A model generated the notes under the pieces. The model was not told the origin of the DNA and did not search any database. It saw only the letters and a program-made list of their open reading frames with translations. This document shows positions 44,222 through 52,808 of a stretch of 64,000 bases of DNA, one piece after another. Where the stretch lies: contig NZ_JADLZT010000009.1 of NCBI RefSeq assembly GCF_015453285.1, forward strand, positions 1 through 64,000, written 5' to 3'. The number at the start of each line of letters is the position of its first letter. The first letter of the stretch is position 1. This stretch comes from Lysobacter niastensis (GTDB lineage: Bacteria; Pseudomonadota; Gammaproteobacteria; Xanthomonadales; Xanthomonadaceae). Position numbers and translations under genes: made by a program.

Positions 44222-45370
44222 ATGAGCCTGCCCAGGAAGAGTACGCCCCCCCGGAACCGCGCGCTGTCCGCAGACGAGCTCGACCGCTTTGCCGTCGAAC
44301 TCGATGGCGTGCGCGCACGCACCGTCGCCACCCTTGGCCAGCGCGATGCCGACTACATCCGCGCCATCGTCAAGGCGGTGCGCTACACCGGCTTCGCGGG
44401 GCGACTGTTGCTGATGGCCGGGGCGATCGGCGGCGCGTTCGTGCCGGCCGTGCTGGTGCCCGCGTGGATCGCAGGTGTGCTGCTGCTGGCGCTGTCCAAG
44501 ATCCTCGAGAACATGGAGCTTGGCCACAACGTCATGCACGGTCAGTACGACTGGATGCGCGATCCGCACCTGGACGGCAAGACCTACGAATGGGACATCG
44601 CCGGTACCGGCGACAACTGGCGCAAGACGCACAACTTCAAGCATCACACCTACACCAACGTGCGCGGCATGGACGATGACATCGGCTACGGCCTGCTGCG
44701 CATCTTCCCCGAGCAGCGCTGGAAGCCGTTCTATCTCCTCCAGCCGGTCATCGCGGTGATCTTCGCGCTGCTGTTCGAGTGGGGCGTGGCGATCCAGGAC
44801 CTGCGGCTGGGCCGCTGGTTGTTCGGCAAGACCAGCAACGCGCAGATGCGCAAGCTGTTCCGTCCGGTCGGCCGCAAGATGGCGCGACAGGTGCTGAAAG
44901 ACTATGTGCTGTTCCCGCTGCTGGCCGGCCCGTTCTTCCTGCCGGTGCTGCTGGGCAACGTGGTGGCCAACGTCCTGCGCAACCTGTGGACCTACACGAT
45001 CATCTTCTGCGGTCATTTCACCGCGGACGTGGAGACGTTCTCGAAGGACTCGATAAAAGGCGAGTCGCGCGGCCATTGGTACCTGCGCCAGCTCCGCGGT
45101 TCCTCGAACCTCACCGGCGGCAAGCTGATGGACCTGATGTCGGGCAACCTCAGCCACCAGATCGAGCACCATTTCTATCCCGATGTCCCGGCCAACCGCT
45201 ATGCCGCGATGGCCGTGGAGGTGCGCGAGATCTGCGAGCGCTACGGACAGCTCTACAACACCGGCTCGCTGCCGCGGCAGTTCGGGCAGGTGATCTGGCG
45301 CATCCTGCGCCACGCCTTGCCCAGCCGGCCGGTGGCGCGAAAGACGCGGTTGCTGCATTCGGCGTCCTGA
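44222..45370 (+). CDS. Acyl-CoA desaturase (DesB-like)
   Basis: The 382-residue integral membrane enzyme has the three histidine clusters of membrane desaturases: 'GHNVMHGQ' (about 101-106), 'HNFKHHTYTN' (about 138-143) and 'HQIEHHFYPD' (about 312-317), with four hydrophobic helices between them. It introduces a double bond in acyl chains of phospholipid or acyl-CoA using the reductase encoded immediately upstream. The start at 44222 gives a gap of seven bases from that gene. Regulation by FabR is expected from the operators upstream of the pair. Confidence 0.92.
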   Translation: MSLPRKSTPPRNRALSADELDRFAVELDGVRARTVATLGQRDADYIRAIVKAVRYTGFAGRLLLMAGAIGGAFVPAVLVPAWIAGVLLLALSKILENMELGHNVMHGQYDWMRDPHLDGKTYEWDIAGTGDNWRKTHNFKHHTYTNVRGMDDDIGYGLLRIFPEQRWKPFYLLQPVIAVIFALLFEWGVAIQDLRLGRWLFGKTSNAQMRKLFRPVGRKMARQVLKDYVLFPLLAGPFFLPVLLGNVVANVLRNLWTYTIIFCGHFTADVETFSKDSIKGESRGHWYLRQLRGSSNLTGGKLMDLMSGNLSHQIEHHFYPDVPANRYAAMAVEVREICERYGQLYNTGSLPRQFGQVIWRILRHALPSRPVARKTRLLHSAS

Positions 45371-45457
45371 GCGCTGCGAACAGCGAATCGGGCATCGACC
45401 CCGAATGCCTCGGGACGTCGATCTGTAAAAACGCGCGCCGCGCGCTTCGGGCGGGCG

Positions 45458-46237
45458 CTACGACTTGGCTTCCCTGTAGGCCTTGGCGAAGTATTCCAGG
45501 GCGGTACGCGTCTTGGTTTCCTGCGCGCCCTTAGGGTCCAGGCCGAGCTGCTTCAGGTGCTGGTCGAATTCCTCGTGGGCGCGGGGCGCCTCGTCCGGCG
45601 GCACCTTGATCGAGGCCTCGACCAGGTCATCGCCGTTGGGGAGCCGCCACTCCTCGATGGTCAGCTGATAGGGAAAGCCCTTGTGCTTCAGCTTCCAGCG
45701 CAGCACGCGGATGGGGCCCATGACGCGGAGCTCCTCGAAATCGAACTTCCCTTGGTAGAACTCGCCCAGGAAGCGTTCCTGGTCGCTGGAGAACAGCTTG
45801 GCGATGGCCCGCTCGCCCTTGGCGACCTCCTCGATCTCGTCGCGCTGCTGCACGACGGTGTGGGAGGCGGAGCACACCACGCGATTGCCGACGCAGTCTG
45901 CCTCCAGCTTGAAGCCTTCCGTTCGGCGCCACTCCTCGGCGATGGCGTCCGCCTTCACCGGTCGGAACTTCACGGTGGAATCGTCGTCATCGCCCTTGAC
46001 GAGCCGGGCACGCAGGGCGACGCCAGCCTTGAACAGGTCGAGACGCGGCGTGTCGTAGAAGTAGATGACGCGGACCTCCGCCGTGTCTTCGTCGACCTCC
46101 ATCGCGCGCGCCGCACGCAGCTCCTGGTCGGGTCGGATCGTTACTTTGACCTCGACGGCATCCATCTCTGCCAGCGGATGGGCACCCGTGCGCTGGGTCT
46201 TCGGGGTCGCGGGGGTTCTCGGGCTCGACCTGCTCAT
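45458..46237 (-). CDS. CYTH-like triphosphate-tunnel protein
   Basis: The 259-residue protein resembles the CYTH/triphosphate-tunnel family: near residues 24-32 'MDAVEVKVTI' occupies the place of the ExExK motif, and 'YFYDTPRLDLFKAGVALRARLV' matches the next conserved strands, followed by charged strands 'TVKFRPV' and 'TIEEWRLPNGD'. The first Glu of ExExK is not present, so phosphohydrolase activity is uncertain. AGGAGG precedes the ATG, a strong site. It lies between the desaturase and a membrane-protein gene; no partner is evident. Confidence 0.7.
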   Translation of the reverse strand: MSRSSPRTPATPKTQRTGAHPLAEMDAVEVKVTIRPDQELRAARAMEVDEDTAEVRVIYFYDTPRLDLFKAGVALRARLVKGDDDDSTVKFRPVKADAIAEEWRRTEGFKLEADCVGNRVVCSASHTVVQQRDEIEEVAKGERAIAKLFSSDQERFLGEFYQGKFDFEELRVMGPIRVLRWKLKHKGFPYQLTIEEWRLPNGDDLVEASIKVPPDEAPRAHEEFDQHLKQLGLDPKGAQETKTRTALEYFAKAYREAKS

Positions 46238-46377
46238 TACGACCTCCTTGCGGGATCGGCCAGGCTTTCCTCGTGGCGGGGTCCGTGCATACCTGCTGGA
46301 TCACGGCAGCGCCAGCCCGCGCCAGCATCCGGATTGTCCTACGGGGCGCGCCGCGCGCACCTGCCGGTTGTCCGAAA

Positions 46378-47070
46378 CTAATCCCGGTGCTCGTGCTCAG
46401 CATCGGCGGACAAGCCGAGTCCCATGCCGACACCGGCGGCCCCGCCCATGCCGGCCATGCCGGCCTTGTCGCCGCCCTGCTTCGCTTCAGCGCTAGCGCC
46501 GCCTTCGCCTTTATCTCTTGCGGGTGATGATGGGCGACTGGGACCTTGCGGCGGAATGAGGAGGTCGCCTGGCACCGGGTCCAGGTCGAGCACGCTGCGG
46601 ATGAAATTGCGCAATGAGACCACCAGTTCATGCGTGTACACGGGGCGGCCAGCCGCCAGCTCGGCGGCGGCATGCGCGGCCAGCCTGACCTGCTCGTCGG
46701 TCCCGAGCAGCAAGACGTCGGACAACGCACTCTCGACGGCGTGGCGCTTGCGCCGCGATCGCTCGGTGCGCGGCCATTCGGCAAGCCGCGACATCCCAGG
46801 CTCCACGCCACCAGGCTGGCTGCCGCGTTGCAGGTCGCTCAAAAGAATCGGATCGACCGCCAGGTTGCCGGTAAAGGAGCCTCCCAGGACCTTGTAGGCG
46901 GCGATGAGCGTGCGCAGGCGCTCGTTGATCTGCCGATTCTCGCGTTCGCGCCGGTGCTGGACGGTCTGCATCAGCGCCAACCGGATACCCACGCCGATCA
47001 GCGTGACCAACGCCAGCCCGATCATCGTGGACAGCAAAGTCTTCCAGGAATTGAAGTCAAGACCGCGCAT
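46378..47070 (-). CDS. Membrane-anchored protein with Gly/Met/Ala-rich tail, unknown function
   Basis: The 230-residue protein has one N-terminal TM helix (about 12-33), a helical cytoplasmic or periplasmic domain (about 40-160, 'RERENRQINERLRTLIAAYKVLGG') and a low-complexity tail from 'PPQGPSRPSSPARD' ending in 'GMGGAAGVGMGLGLSADAEHEHRD', rich in Gly, Ala, Met and acidic residues. No family is recognised. GGAGCC precedes the ATG. It is monocistronic on the minus strand, with a 140-base gap to the CYTH gene. Confidence 0.7.
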   Translation of the reverse strand: MRGLDFNSWKTLLSTMIGLALVTLIGVGIRLALMQTVQHRRERENRQINERLRTLIAAYKVLGGSFTGNLAVDPILLSDLQRGSQPGGVEPGMSRLAEWPRTERSRRKRHAVESALSDVLLLGTDEQVRLAAHAAAELAAGRPVYTHELVVSLRNFIRSVLDLDPVPGDLLIPPQGPSRPSSPARDKGEGGASAEAKQGGDKAGMAGMGGAAGVGMGLGLSADAEHEHRD

Positions 47071-47389
47071 GCAGGCTCCTGGGACGCCGACATCGACGTG
47101 ATGCGGTCAGGCGCCACAGCGAAACGTACTGCATCGACGCGCAGGACGATGTGCATGCCCAGCATTCGCACCGGACGGGTAAGGCCGAAGGCCGCACCCG
47201 GGACTGTCTCGCCGTAGACGACAGCCCCGGGTGCGCTTCGCTTACCCGGGCTACGTGGGCTTTACGTGCCGGCCTGCCCGGCCATCCAGCGTCCGCTTTG
47301 GATCGAAAGCGGACGCTCGCTGAAGGCTCTCCGCCTCGCTCCTTTGCACTCACTTGGCGTACCGCCGATAAGCCCAGGTTATCGCCGCG
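47071..47389. other. Gene-free stretch containing an intergenic palindromic repeat
   Basis: This spacer between the membrane-protein gene and the oxidase operon holds the nested repeat at 47176-47248 and nothing else recognisable. Confidence 0.6.
47176..47248. repeat. Nested intergenic palindrome (REP/BIME-like)
   Basis: CGGGTAAG (47176-47183) pairs with CTTACCCG (47241-47248), CGAAG (47186-47190) with CTTCG (47236-47240), and GCACCCGGG (47194-47202) with CCCGGGTGC (47226-47234). The same GGGTGCGCTTCGCTTACCCGGG wording occurs between genes in many gammaproteobacterial genomes, consistent with a REP-type family. Confidence 0.75.
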
Positions 47390-47977
47390 TCAGTAGCGAG
47401 AAGAGTTCATCACAGCCGGGGCTTCCCGGAAGGCCAGTGCCATCCACGCCAACACGGTCGCGATCGCGAGGGCCACGAGCCCCATGCCGGCCCAGGCTTG
47501 ATCGCCCAGGAGATAGGTGCTGCACAGACGCTCCGGCGCCTGCTGGTAGAGCGCGCCGGCCGCTCCGGTCATCCACGCCCAGTTCAAGACGAAGAACGAT
47601 TGGACGGCGGGGCGTGCTTCACGAAGCGAGATGCGGGTGAGCCAGCCGGCCGCCAGCAGCGAACAGACCTTCAGCCATCCCACGAATGGATTCAGCACGG
47701 CGGCATCGAGCGACAACGGCAGCATCCAGAATGCCGAGACCACCATGGACATCGTCAGACCCGTCAGGCCACTGGCGTTGACCTGGCGCAACCAGGACGG
47801 TCCTTTTCCCGTTCCCGGCGTGGCGGCCCACGCGCCGATCGCGAACAGCAGCGGCAGTTCGACGACCATGTGGGTCACCATCTTCTGCTCAAGCCAAGGC
47901 TGGAGCAGCGCGATCCCAGTCAGTGCCGCTCCAGGCGCGATGGCCTTCCCGACCGCATGCCAGCGCGAGCGCATCAT
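47390..47977 (-). CDS. Polytopic membrane protein of the oxidase operon
   Basis: The 195-residue product has about five hydrophobic helices ('MVTHMVVELPLLFAIGAWAA', 'LTGLTMSMVVSAFWMLPLSL' and others) and is the last gene of the cbb3-like oxidase operon, starting by ATGA overlap with the SCO gene. The pattern resembles parts of the caa3-type assembly factor CtaG, but it is shorter and I do not see its full signature, so I call it a membrane-assembly factor candidate only. Confidence 0.7.
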   Translation of the reverse strand: MMRSRWHAVGKAIAPGAALTGIALLQPWLEQKMVTHMVVELPLLFAIGAWAATPGTGKGPSWLRQVNASGLTGLTMSMVVSAFWMLPLSLDAAVLNPFVGWLKVCSLLAAGWLTRISLREARPAVQSFFVLNWAWMTGAAGALYQQAPERLCSTYLLGDQAWAGMGLVALAIATVLAWMALAFREAPAVMNSSRY

Positions 47978-48612
47978 GGCGACCGGACCCGTGCCGCAAT
48001 TCGAACGAACGCCAGGTCTGCGGCATCGGGGTCGAGCGCATCGAACAGACGCCCGCGCCTGTCGACAAGAAACAGCGCGCCGTTGTGCGTGTACCCGCCA
48101 GCGCCGTCGGGAAGGACGACTACTCCAAAGGCATTGAGGAGACTGGCGAGGTCGGACGAATCCGCCACGGTGGCGATAGTCCAATGCCCCGGGTCGGCCT
48201 TTACGCGACGCGCGTACTGCGCCAATTCGTCGGGTGTGTCCCGGGCCGGGTCGAAGCTGATGGTCAGCAGGCCGACCTGCCCCTCGATGTCCGCATCGCG
48301 CAGCTTGGCTTGCAGGTATGCCTCGCCTGACGCAGTCAGGAGGCACAGCGTTGTGCATTGTGTGTAGACCAGCGACACGACCGTGTACGGCCGCTTGGCG
48401 GCAATCTGCCTGAGGTCCACGTTCTGGCCATGGCTGTCGAGCAGTCGGATTGGGGGCAGATCACGCGGCGACTCCGCCAGTACGCGCTGCCGCGCCTGAT
48501 CGCTCGTGACGGCGTGGAATCCATGCGTGATGACATGGAGGCCGCATACCGTTGCGATCGCGACTGCGGCGACGGCCATCCAGGTGGGCAGCATCCGTCG
48601 TGTTCTGCTCAC
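47974..48612 (-). CDS. SCO1/SenC-type copper chaperone for oxidase assembly
   Basis: The 212-residue protein has an N-terminal TM anchor (about 8-32) and a thioredoxin-like periplasmic domain with the copper motif Cys-x3-Cys in 'YTQCTTLCLLT' (near 87-91) and the conserved His in 'GYTHNGALFLVD'. SCO proteins deliver copper to haem-copper oxidases, usually the CuA site. Here the oxidase is of cbb3 type without CuA, so it probably aids CuB or acts as thiol reductase. The GTG at 48612 overlaps the cytochrome stop (GTGA), preferred over an upstream ATG inside the previous gene. Confidence 0.87.
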   Translation of the reverse strand: MSRTRRMLPTWMAVAAVAIATVCGLHVITHGFHAVTSDQARQRVLAESPRDLPPIRLLDSHGQNVDLRQIAAKRPYTVVSLVYTQCTTLCLLTASGEAYLQAKLRDADIEGQVGLLTISFDPARDTPDELAQYARRVKADPGHWTIATVADSSDLASLLNAFGVVVLPDGAGGYTHNGALFLVDRRGRLFDALDPDAADLAFVRIAARVRSP

Positions 48613-49136
48613 TGCCCTGCCCCGCGTTCCGCCATCAGCTCTTTTGTGGTCCATGGCGGGCGACGATCGACCGTCCGGCTACGCACGGCAGCAACGTCCG
48701 CTTCGGTCACCGGCGGCGCGTCATTACCCCACGACCCGCGGACGTGGGTGAGTACGTCGGCCACTTCGCGGTCGCTCAGATGCGAGAAGCCTGGCATCAG
48801 TCCCGAGTAGCCGATGCCGTTCACGTCGACAGGGCCGCTCAGACCGTGCAGCGTGATGGCGATGAGGCGATCGGGATCGCCATTTGCCCACGGCGATCCG
48901 GCAAGCGGTGGAAAGACCGGAAACCGCCCTTCGCCCTGGCTCTGGTGGCAACTCGCACACGAGCTCGCGTACAACCGCGCCGGCGACCGTGTCGCATCGA
49001 CAACGGCAGCCCGTACGGGCGCAGACGCCTGAAGCCGGGTCAGATCCTTCGCCGGGTTTGTCCGCATCCACGGAAGAACCGCCCAGACAGCCAATCCGAG
49101 CGAAAGACTCCAAAGCGTCAAACGGTGGTCACGCAT
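48609..49136 (-). CDS. Mono-haem c-type cytochrome of the oxidase operon
   Basis: The 175-residue protein has an N-terminal hydrophobic anchor (about 5-25), the haem c site 'CASCHQSQGEG' near 58-62, and an axial Met in 'GLMPGF' near 112. It has one haem only, half of what CcoP carries. As fourth gene of the operon it may supply electrons to the catalytic subunit in place of CcoP. It starts 26 bases after the small subunit stop and its stop overlaps the SCO start. Confidence 0.88.
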   Translation of the reverse strand: MRDHRLTLWSLSLGLAVWAVLPWMRTNPAKDLTRLQASAPVRAAVVDATRSPARLYASSCASCHQSQGEGRFPVFPPLAGSPWANGDPDRLIAITLHGLSGPVDVNGIGYSGLMPGFSHLSDREVADVLTHVRGSWGNDAPPVTEADVAAVRSRTVDRRPPWTTKELMAERGAGQ

Positions 49137-49162
49137 GAAAAAGGTTGACCGAGGTCAGGCGG

Positions 49163-49378
49163 TCATCCGGCTCGCGCGGTCGGCGCAGCGGTGGACGACT
49201 GCTTCGCTTCGGGCGTGCTCGAACTTCCCAGTCCGGGCTTCTGTGAAGCGATGTAGTAGACCGCCCAGGTCAGCAAGAGCGCGACCAGCACGAGGAAGAT
49301 CTTCGGAATCGGTCGATGGAGCTCCTGCGGATCCGGGTGCTCCTGGTCGCGGCCAGCGGGTGGTTCATGGTTCTTCAT
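49163..49378 (-). CDS. Small single-helix membrane protein of the oxidase operon
   Basis: The 71-residue protein has a charged N-terminus ('HRPIPKI') and one TM helix ('FLVLVALLLTWAVYYIA', about 28-44), then a polar tail. In position it corresponds to CcoQ or to the N-terminal part of CcoP, but no haem site is present. Its ATG shares a base with the stop of the ccoO-like gene (TGATG). Confidence 0.7.
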   Translation of the reverse strand: MKNHEPPAGRDQEHPDPQELHRPIPKIFLVLVALLLTWAVYYIASQKPGLGSSSTPEAKQSSTAAPTARAG

Positions 49379-50031
49379 CAGTTCACTCCACTCCCCTCGC
49401 CTTCGCGGATGGCCATGGCCTGCTCCTTCGCTTGGGCGGCGTTGCCGGCTTCCACGACCTCGTACTTCCGGCGCATCGCTTTCAGGTAAGCGACCAGGTC
49501 TTCCGCGTCACGCGTTGGCACGATCTTGCGCCCGGGAGGCGTGGCCGTCTTCGGCAATGGCACCGTGTATTGCCCCGGCCGGACTTCGGCGTCGACGATC
49601 GATTCAAAAAGGAACGGATATGCCGGCATCACGCTCGCCGGCACATAGGCCCGCGGTTGGTACAGATGTCCGTAGTGCCAGTCCTGCGACGGGATGCGAT
49701 CGCCCACGTTGAACAGGTCGGGGCCTGTGCGCATGGTGCCGAGCAGTGTCGGCCGGTCGTAGAAATAGTCCGCAGCGACCGATGGACGTCCCCAACCGCG
49801 GGATGCATCGGCGCGACCGGCGCCGGTGGCGCTGGGCTGCTGCGTATGGCACGCCATACAGCCGTTGGAGATATAGATCTGGCGGCCGCGCAGCTCCTGG
49901 TCCGTATAGGGTTTGAGTCCCTTCGGCGGCGGCACGTCCTTGAGCTGCAGGAAGGGGGCCGCAATCATTGCTGCCGTGGCGAGCGCGAGGGTCAGCATCG
50001 CACCACCGACAAGTTTGACTTCGTTTTCCAT
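49378..50031 (-). CDS. cbb3-type oxidase mono-haem subunit II (CcoO-like)
   Basis: The 217-residue protein has an N-terminal TM helix (about 7-27), a haem c motif 'NGCMACHTQQP' near 57-62 and the CcoO-type segments 'SVAADYFYDRPTLLGTMRTGPDLFNVG' and 'HLYQPRAYVPASVMPAYPFLFE', including the Met that ligates the haem. It carries electrons to the CcoN-like subunit. It starts one base after the catalytic subunit gene ends. Confidence 0.9.
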   Translation of the reverse strand: MENEVKLVGGAMLTLALATAAMIAAPFLQLKDVPPPKGLKPYTDQELRGRQIYISNGCMACHTQQPSATGAGRADASRGWGRPSVAADYFYDRPTLLGTMRTGPDLFNVGDRIPSQDWHYGHLYQPRAYVPASVMPAYPFLFESIVDAEVRPGQYTVPLPKTATPPGRKIVPTRDAEDLVAYLKAMRRKYEVVEAGNAAQAKEQAMAIREGEGSGVN

Positions 50032-50032
50032 C

Positions 50033-51658
50033 TCAGTGCGTCGCGGTCAGAGGGGTCGGATCGTGCGAGGTACTGCGCGCTGCGGTGGCGACGACCTGAC
50101 GCTGCCTTTCGGCAGCCTTGAGTGCCAGAAAGAAGTGCACGGCGAACACGAAGTGCCCAAGCGTCATCAGCGAGCCGCCCACGCTGCGTCCGATCAGCCA
50201 GGGATGGGTCACTTTCACCGACTCGATGAAAGGCTTGGCTGCATCCAGCAAGGACAGTCCCTGCAGGACGCCGCCGATGCTGAGCATCACGATGTAGGTC
50301 GCGAAGCCGGCCACGACCAGCCAGAAATGGAGGGAGATCAACGCGGGCTTGGGCCACTTGACGTCAAGGACTCGCGGCACGGCGAAGTACATGCCGCCGA
50401 AGAGCACCATCGACACGAACCCGTACAGGCCGATGTGGGCATGGGCGACGGTGAAGTGCGTGAAATGGGTGATCGAGTTGAGCGAGCGCAGTGCTTCGAA
50501 GGACCCTTGCACCGAGGCAACCGTGTACATCATGGCACCGAACACGACGAAGCGAAGCGTGTGCGAGCGCTTGAGCGTGGCGAAGTATCCTTTCAGCGTC
50601 AGGTGCTGGTTGATCGAGAACGCCAGCACCGGGATCAGCATCATCACGCTCTGCACGATCGAAAGCGTGACCAGCCATTCGGGGATCGGTCCGCCGATCA
50701 GATGGTGGGCGCCGACCTGGCCATAGAAGAACGCAAGCGTCCAGAAGCCCAGCAGCGAAAGGTTGTATGACTGCACCGGACGGCCGATCACCTTGGGCAG
50801 GAAGTAGTAGACGCAGGCGAGCGACAACGGCGTGTAGAACAGACCGAGCACGTTGTGCCCGTACCACCAGTTCATCGTCGCCTGCTCCACGCCGAAGTGC
50901 AGGCCCGGGATGTTGGCCACGATGTACAGGATCGGGAACCAGAACAACGCGGCGCCCATGTACCAGACCGAGACATACAGGTGGTGCACCCGACGTTGGC
51001 GCAGCATGAACACCATCGGTAAGCCGATCATCATCCCGCCAATGGCGAACAGCGTGCCGATGTACCAGGGAATCTCGAGCCATTCCATGCCCGTGCTGAG
51101 TCCGTTGGCGAGGCCGACGATGCCGGTGACGAGGCCCGCGTTCCAGATGAGCGCACCGGTGATGATGAGGCGCGGAAACTGCAGCGGCGTGCGCAGAAGG
51201 CGCGGCAGCAGCCAGACGACCAGGCCCAGCAGGCCCATCGGCGCCCAGCCGTAAGCCACAACGTTCAGATGAATGGTGCGCAATCGCCCGAAGGTGAGCC
51301 ATGACTGGTCCACCAGCAGGTCGGGCACATGAAGTTTGATGGAGCTCAGCAATCCGGCCGCCGAGCCCACCAGCAACCACACCACCGCGAAGGTGAACAA
51401 CACGAACACTGGAACCGCCGTGGCCCGGTCCGCGGTTGCACGGTCGCGCAGTTCGGCCTGCTGTGCGGCGTCACGGGGCTCGAGGCGCGAGATGCCGTTT
51501 GCGGGGTCATCGAAGCGGCCGATCTCTTCCGGGGCGAAGATCACGCCGGCGCCGCTGGATTCCTGATCGAAGAGTCCCTTGCGCAGGGACCAGATGAAAG
51601 CGAACAGGCCGCCAATCGAAAGGAGGAACGTGGCGAGCAATAAAGCGGTGGGGTTCAT
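50033..51658 (-). CDS. cbb3-type (C-family) haem-copper oxidase catalytic subunit (CcoN-like)
   Basis: The 541-residue protein has about twelve TM helices and the C-family active-site histidines: 'FGRLRTIHLNVVAYGW' (haem b ligand), 'MNWWYGHNVLG' (CuB His), 'GQVGAHHLIGG' (CuB His pair), and 'THFTVAHAHIGLYGF' (haem b and b3 ligands). The pattern is CcoN-like rather than NorB-like. The ATG at 51658 trims ten residues lacking homology. It is the first gene of the operon; the promoter should lie in the 51659-52053 spacer. Reduction of O2 to water, with high oxygen affinity, is the expected role. Confidence 0.91.
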   Translation of the reverse strand: MNPTALLLATFLLSIGGLFAFIWSLRKGLFDQESSGAGVIFAPEEIGRFDDPANGISRLEPRDAAQQAELRDRATADRATAVPVFVLFTFAVVWLLVGSAAGLLSSIKLHVPDLLVDQSWLTFGRLRTIHLNVVAYGWAPMGLLGLVVWLLPRLLRTPLQFPRLIITGALIWNAGLVTGIVGLANGLSTGMEWLEIPWYIGTLFAIGGMMIGLPMVFMLRQRRVHHLYVSVWYMGAALFWFPILYIVANIPGLHFGVEQATMNWWYGHNVLGLFYTPLSLACVYYFLPKVIGRPVQSYNLSLLGFWTLAFFYGQVGAHHLIGGPIPEWLVTLSIVQSVMMLIPVLAFSINQHLTLKGYFATLKRSHTLRFVVFGAMMYTVASVQGSFEALRSLNSITHFTHFTVAHAHIGLYGFVSMVLFGGMYFAVPRVLDVKWPKPALISLHFWLVVAGFATYIVMLSIGGVLQGLSLLDAAKPFIESVKVTHPWLIGRSVGGSLMTLGHFVFAVHFFLALKAAERQRQVVATAARSTSHDPTPLTATH

Positions 51659-52053
51659 TTGGTTACTCGGTGTACCCGGACCTTTCAAGGCGCGGCGCAG
51701 CGTACGCCTGCGCTATCGGGTTAGTAAGGCGCAGATGACCTCGTCGAAAACCGGATCAGTTCGCCGATCAGAACGCACGCTCGGAGACGCCATCGGCGCC
51801 GGCACGCGCAGCGCGGGCGCCTCGCAGCAACATTTCGGAGCCTCATTCTTCCGTGGTGTGGAAGAAAGCATTTCGCCGTGCGCTCTTTCTGCGACTGATC
51901 GACGCGAGTAGCTTCGAATCGCAGGCCACTCGCCGAACGAGCGTGCTTGCCGACACTCTCCTGAGGAAGCTTCATGAACATCCCCCGCACTCACGTCCTG
52001 CGCGAAGCGCGCAGCCAAAGAAACCCGCCTGCAATCCGCATCGGGGGCTCGCC
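51659..52053. other. Divergent promoter region of the oxidase operon
   Basis: No gene is seen. I looked for an FNR/Anr box (TTGAT-N4-ATCAA) and saw none that is convincing; promoter positions are not assigned. Confidence 0.45.
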
Positions 52054-52773
52054 ATGAATGCTCTCCTGGCCAATGTCATCGATGCCCATGGCGGGCTGAC
52101 TCGCTGGAAGCGGCATGACGCCCTTTCCGCCACGATTGTTACAGGCGGCGGATTCTGGCCCCTCAAGGGACTCCTCCAGGATCCGACGCCCCGGACGGTC
52201 CGGGTATCACTCCATGAGGAGCGTGCTTCGGTCGCCCCGTTTGGAAGACCAGAGTGGAAAACCGCGTTCACGGCGGATCGCGTTGCCATCGAAACCGTCG
52301 ACGGCGAGGTGGTTCGGGAACGCCTGGACCCGAGAGGGGCGTTCGAAGGTCATGGCATGACCACGCCGTGGGATCCGCTTCACCGCGCCTACTTCAGTGG
52401 ATACGCGATGTGGACATATCTGTCCGCACCCTTCTCCTTGGCCATGCCGGGTTTCGAGGCCGAGGAGATCGACCCGTGGAAAGACGGCGATGAAACATGG
52501 CGCGGCCTGCGCATGAGCTTTCCAGGCCACATCGCCAGCCACAGTGCGCGGCAGGACTTCTACTTCGGCCCCGACTTCCTGCTGCGCAGGCATGACTACC
52601 AGGTCGACGTTGCCGGTGGCTTTGGCGCCGTGCAGTACGTCCACGATATCGTCGACGTGGATGGGCTGAAGTTTCCGAGCCGGCGCCGGGTGTATCTACG
52701 TGGACCCGATCTGCATCCGGTGCGTGATCTGCTGATGGTCTCGATCGATCTGAGTCGCTTCCGCCTGGAGTGA
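52054..52773 (+). CDS. Protein of unknown function with 'AHGG...W' N-terminus
   Basis: The 239-residue protein starts 'MNALLANVIDAHGGLTRWKRHDALSA', a pattern also seen at the start of some LolA-fold-like proteins, and continues with alternating strands ('GGFWPLKGLLQ', 'QDFYFGPDFLLRRHDYQV', 'LKFPSRRRVYLRGPD'). It is soluble, without a signal peptide. No family is assigned with confidence. It is divergent from the oxidase operon and convergent with an NTF2-like gene 35 bases away. Confidence 0.65.
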   Translation: MNALLANVIDAHGGLTRWKRHDALSATIVTGGGFWPLKGLLQDPTPRTVRVSLHEERASVAPFGRPEWKTAFTADRVAIETVDGEVVRERLDPRGAFEGHGMTTPWDPLHRAYFSGYAMWTYLSAPFSLAMPGFEAEEIDPWKDGDETWRGLRMSFPGHIASHSARQDFYFGPDFLLRRHDYQVDVAGGFGAVQYVHDIVDVDGLKFPSRRRVYLRGPDLHPVRDLLMVSIDLSRFRLE

Positions 52774-52808
52774 AAGGCGTCTCCCGCCGAGATCCGAGTC
52801 GAGCAGCC

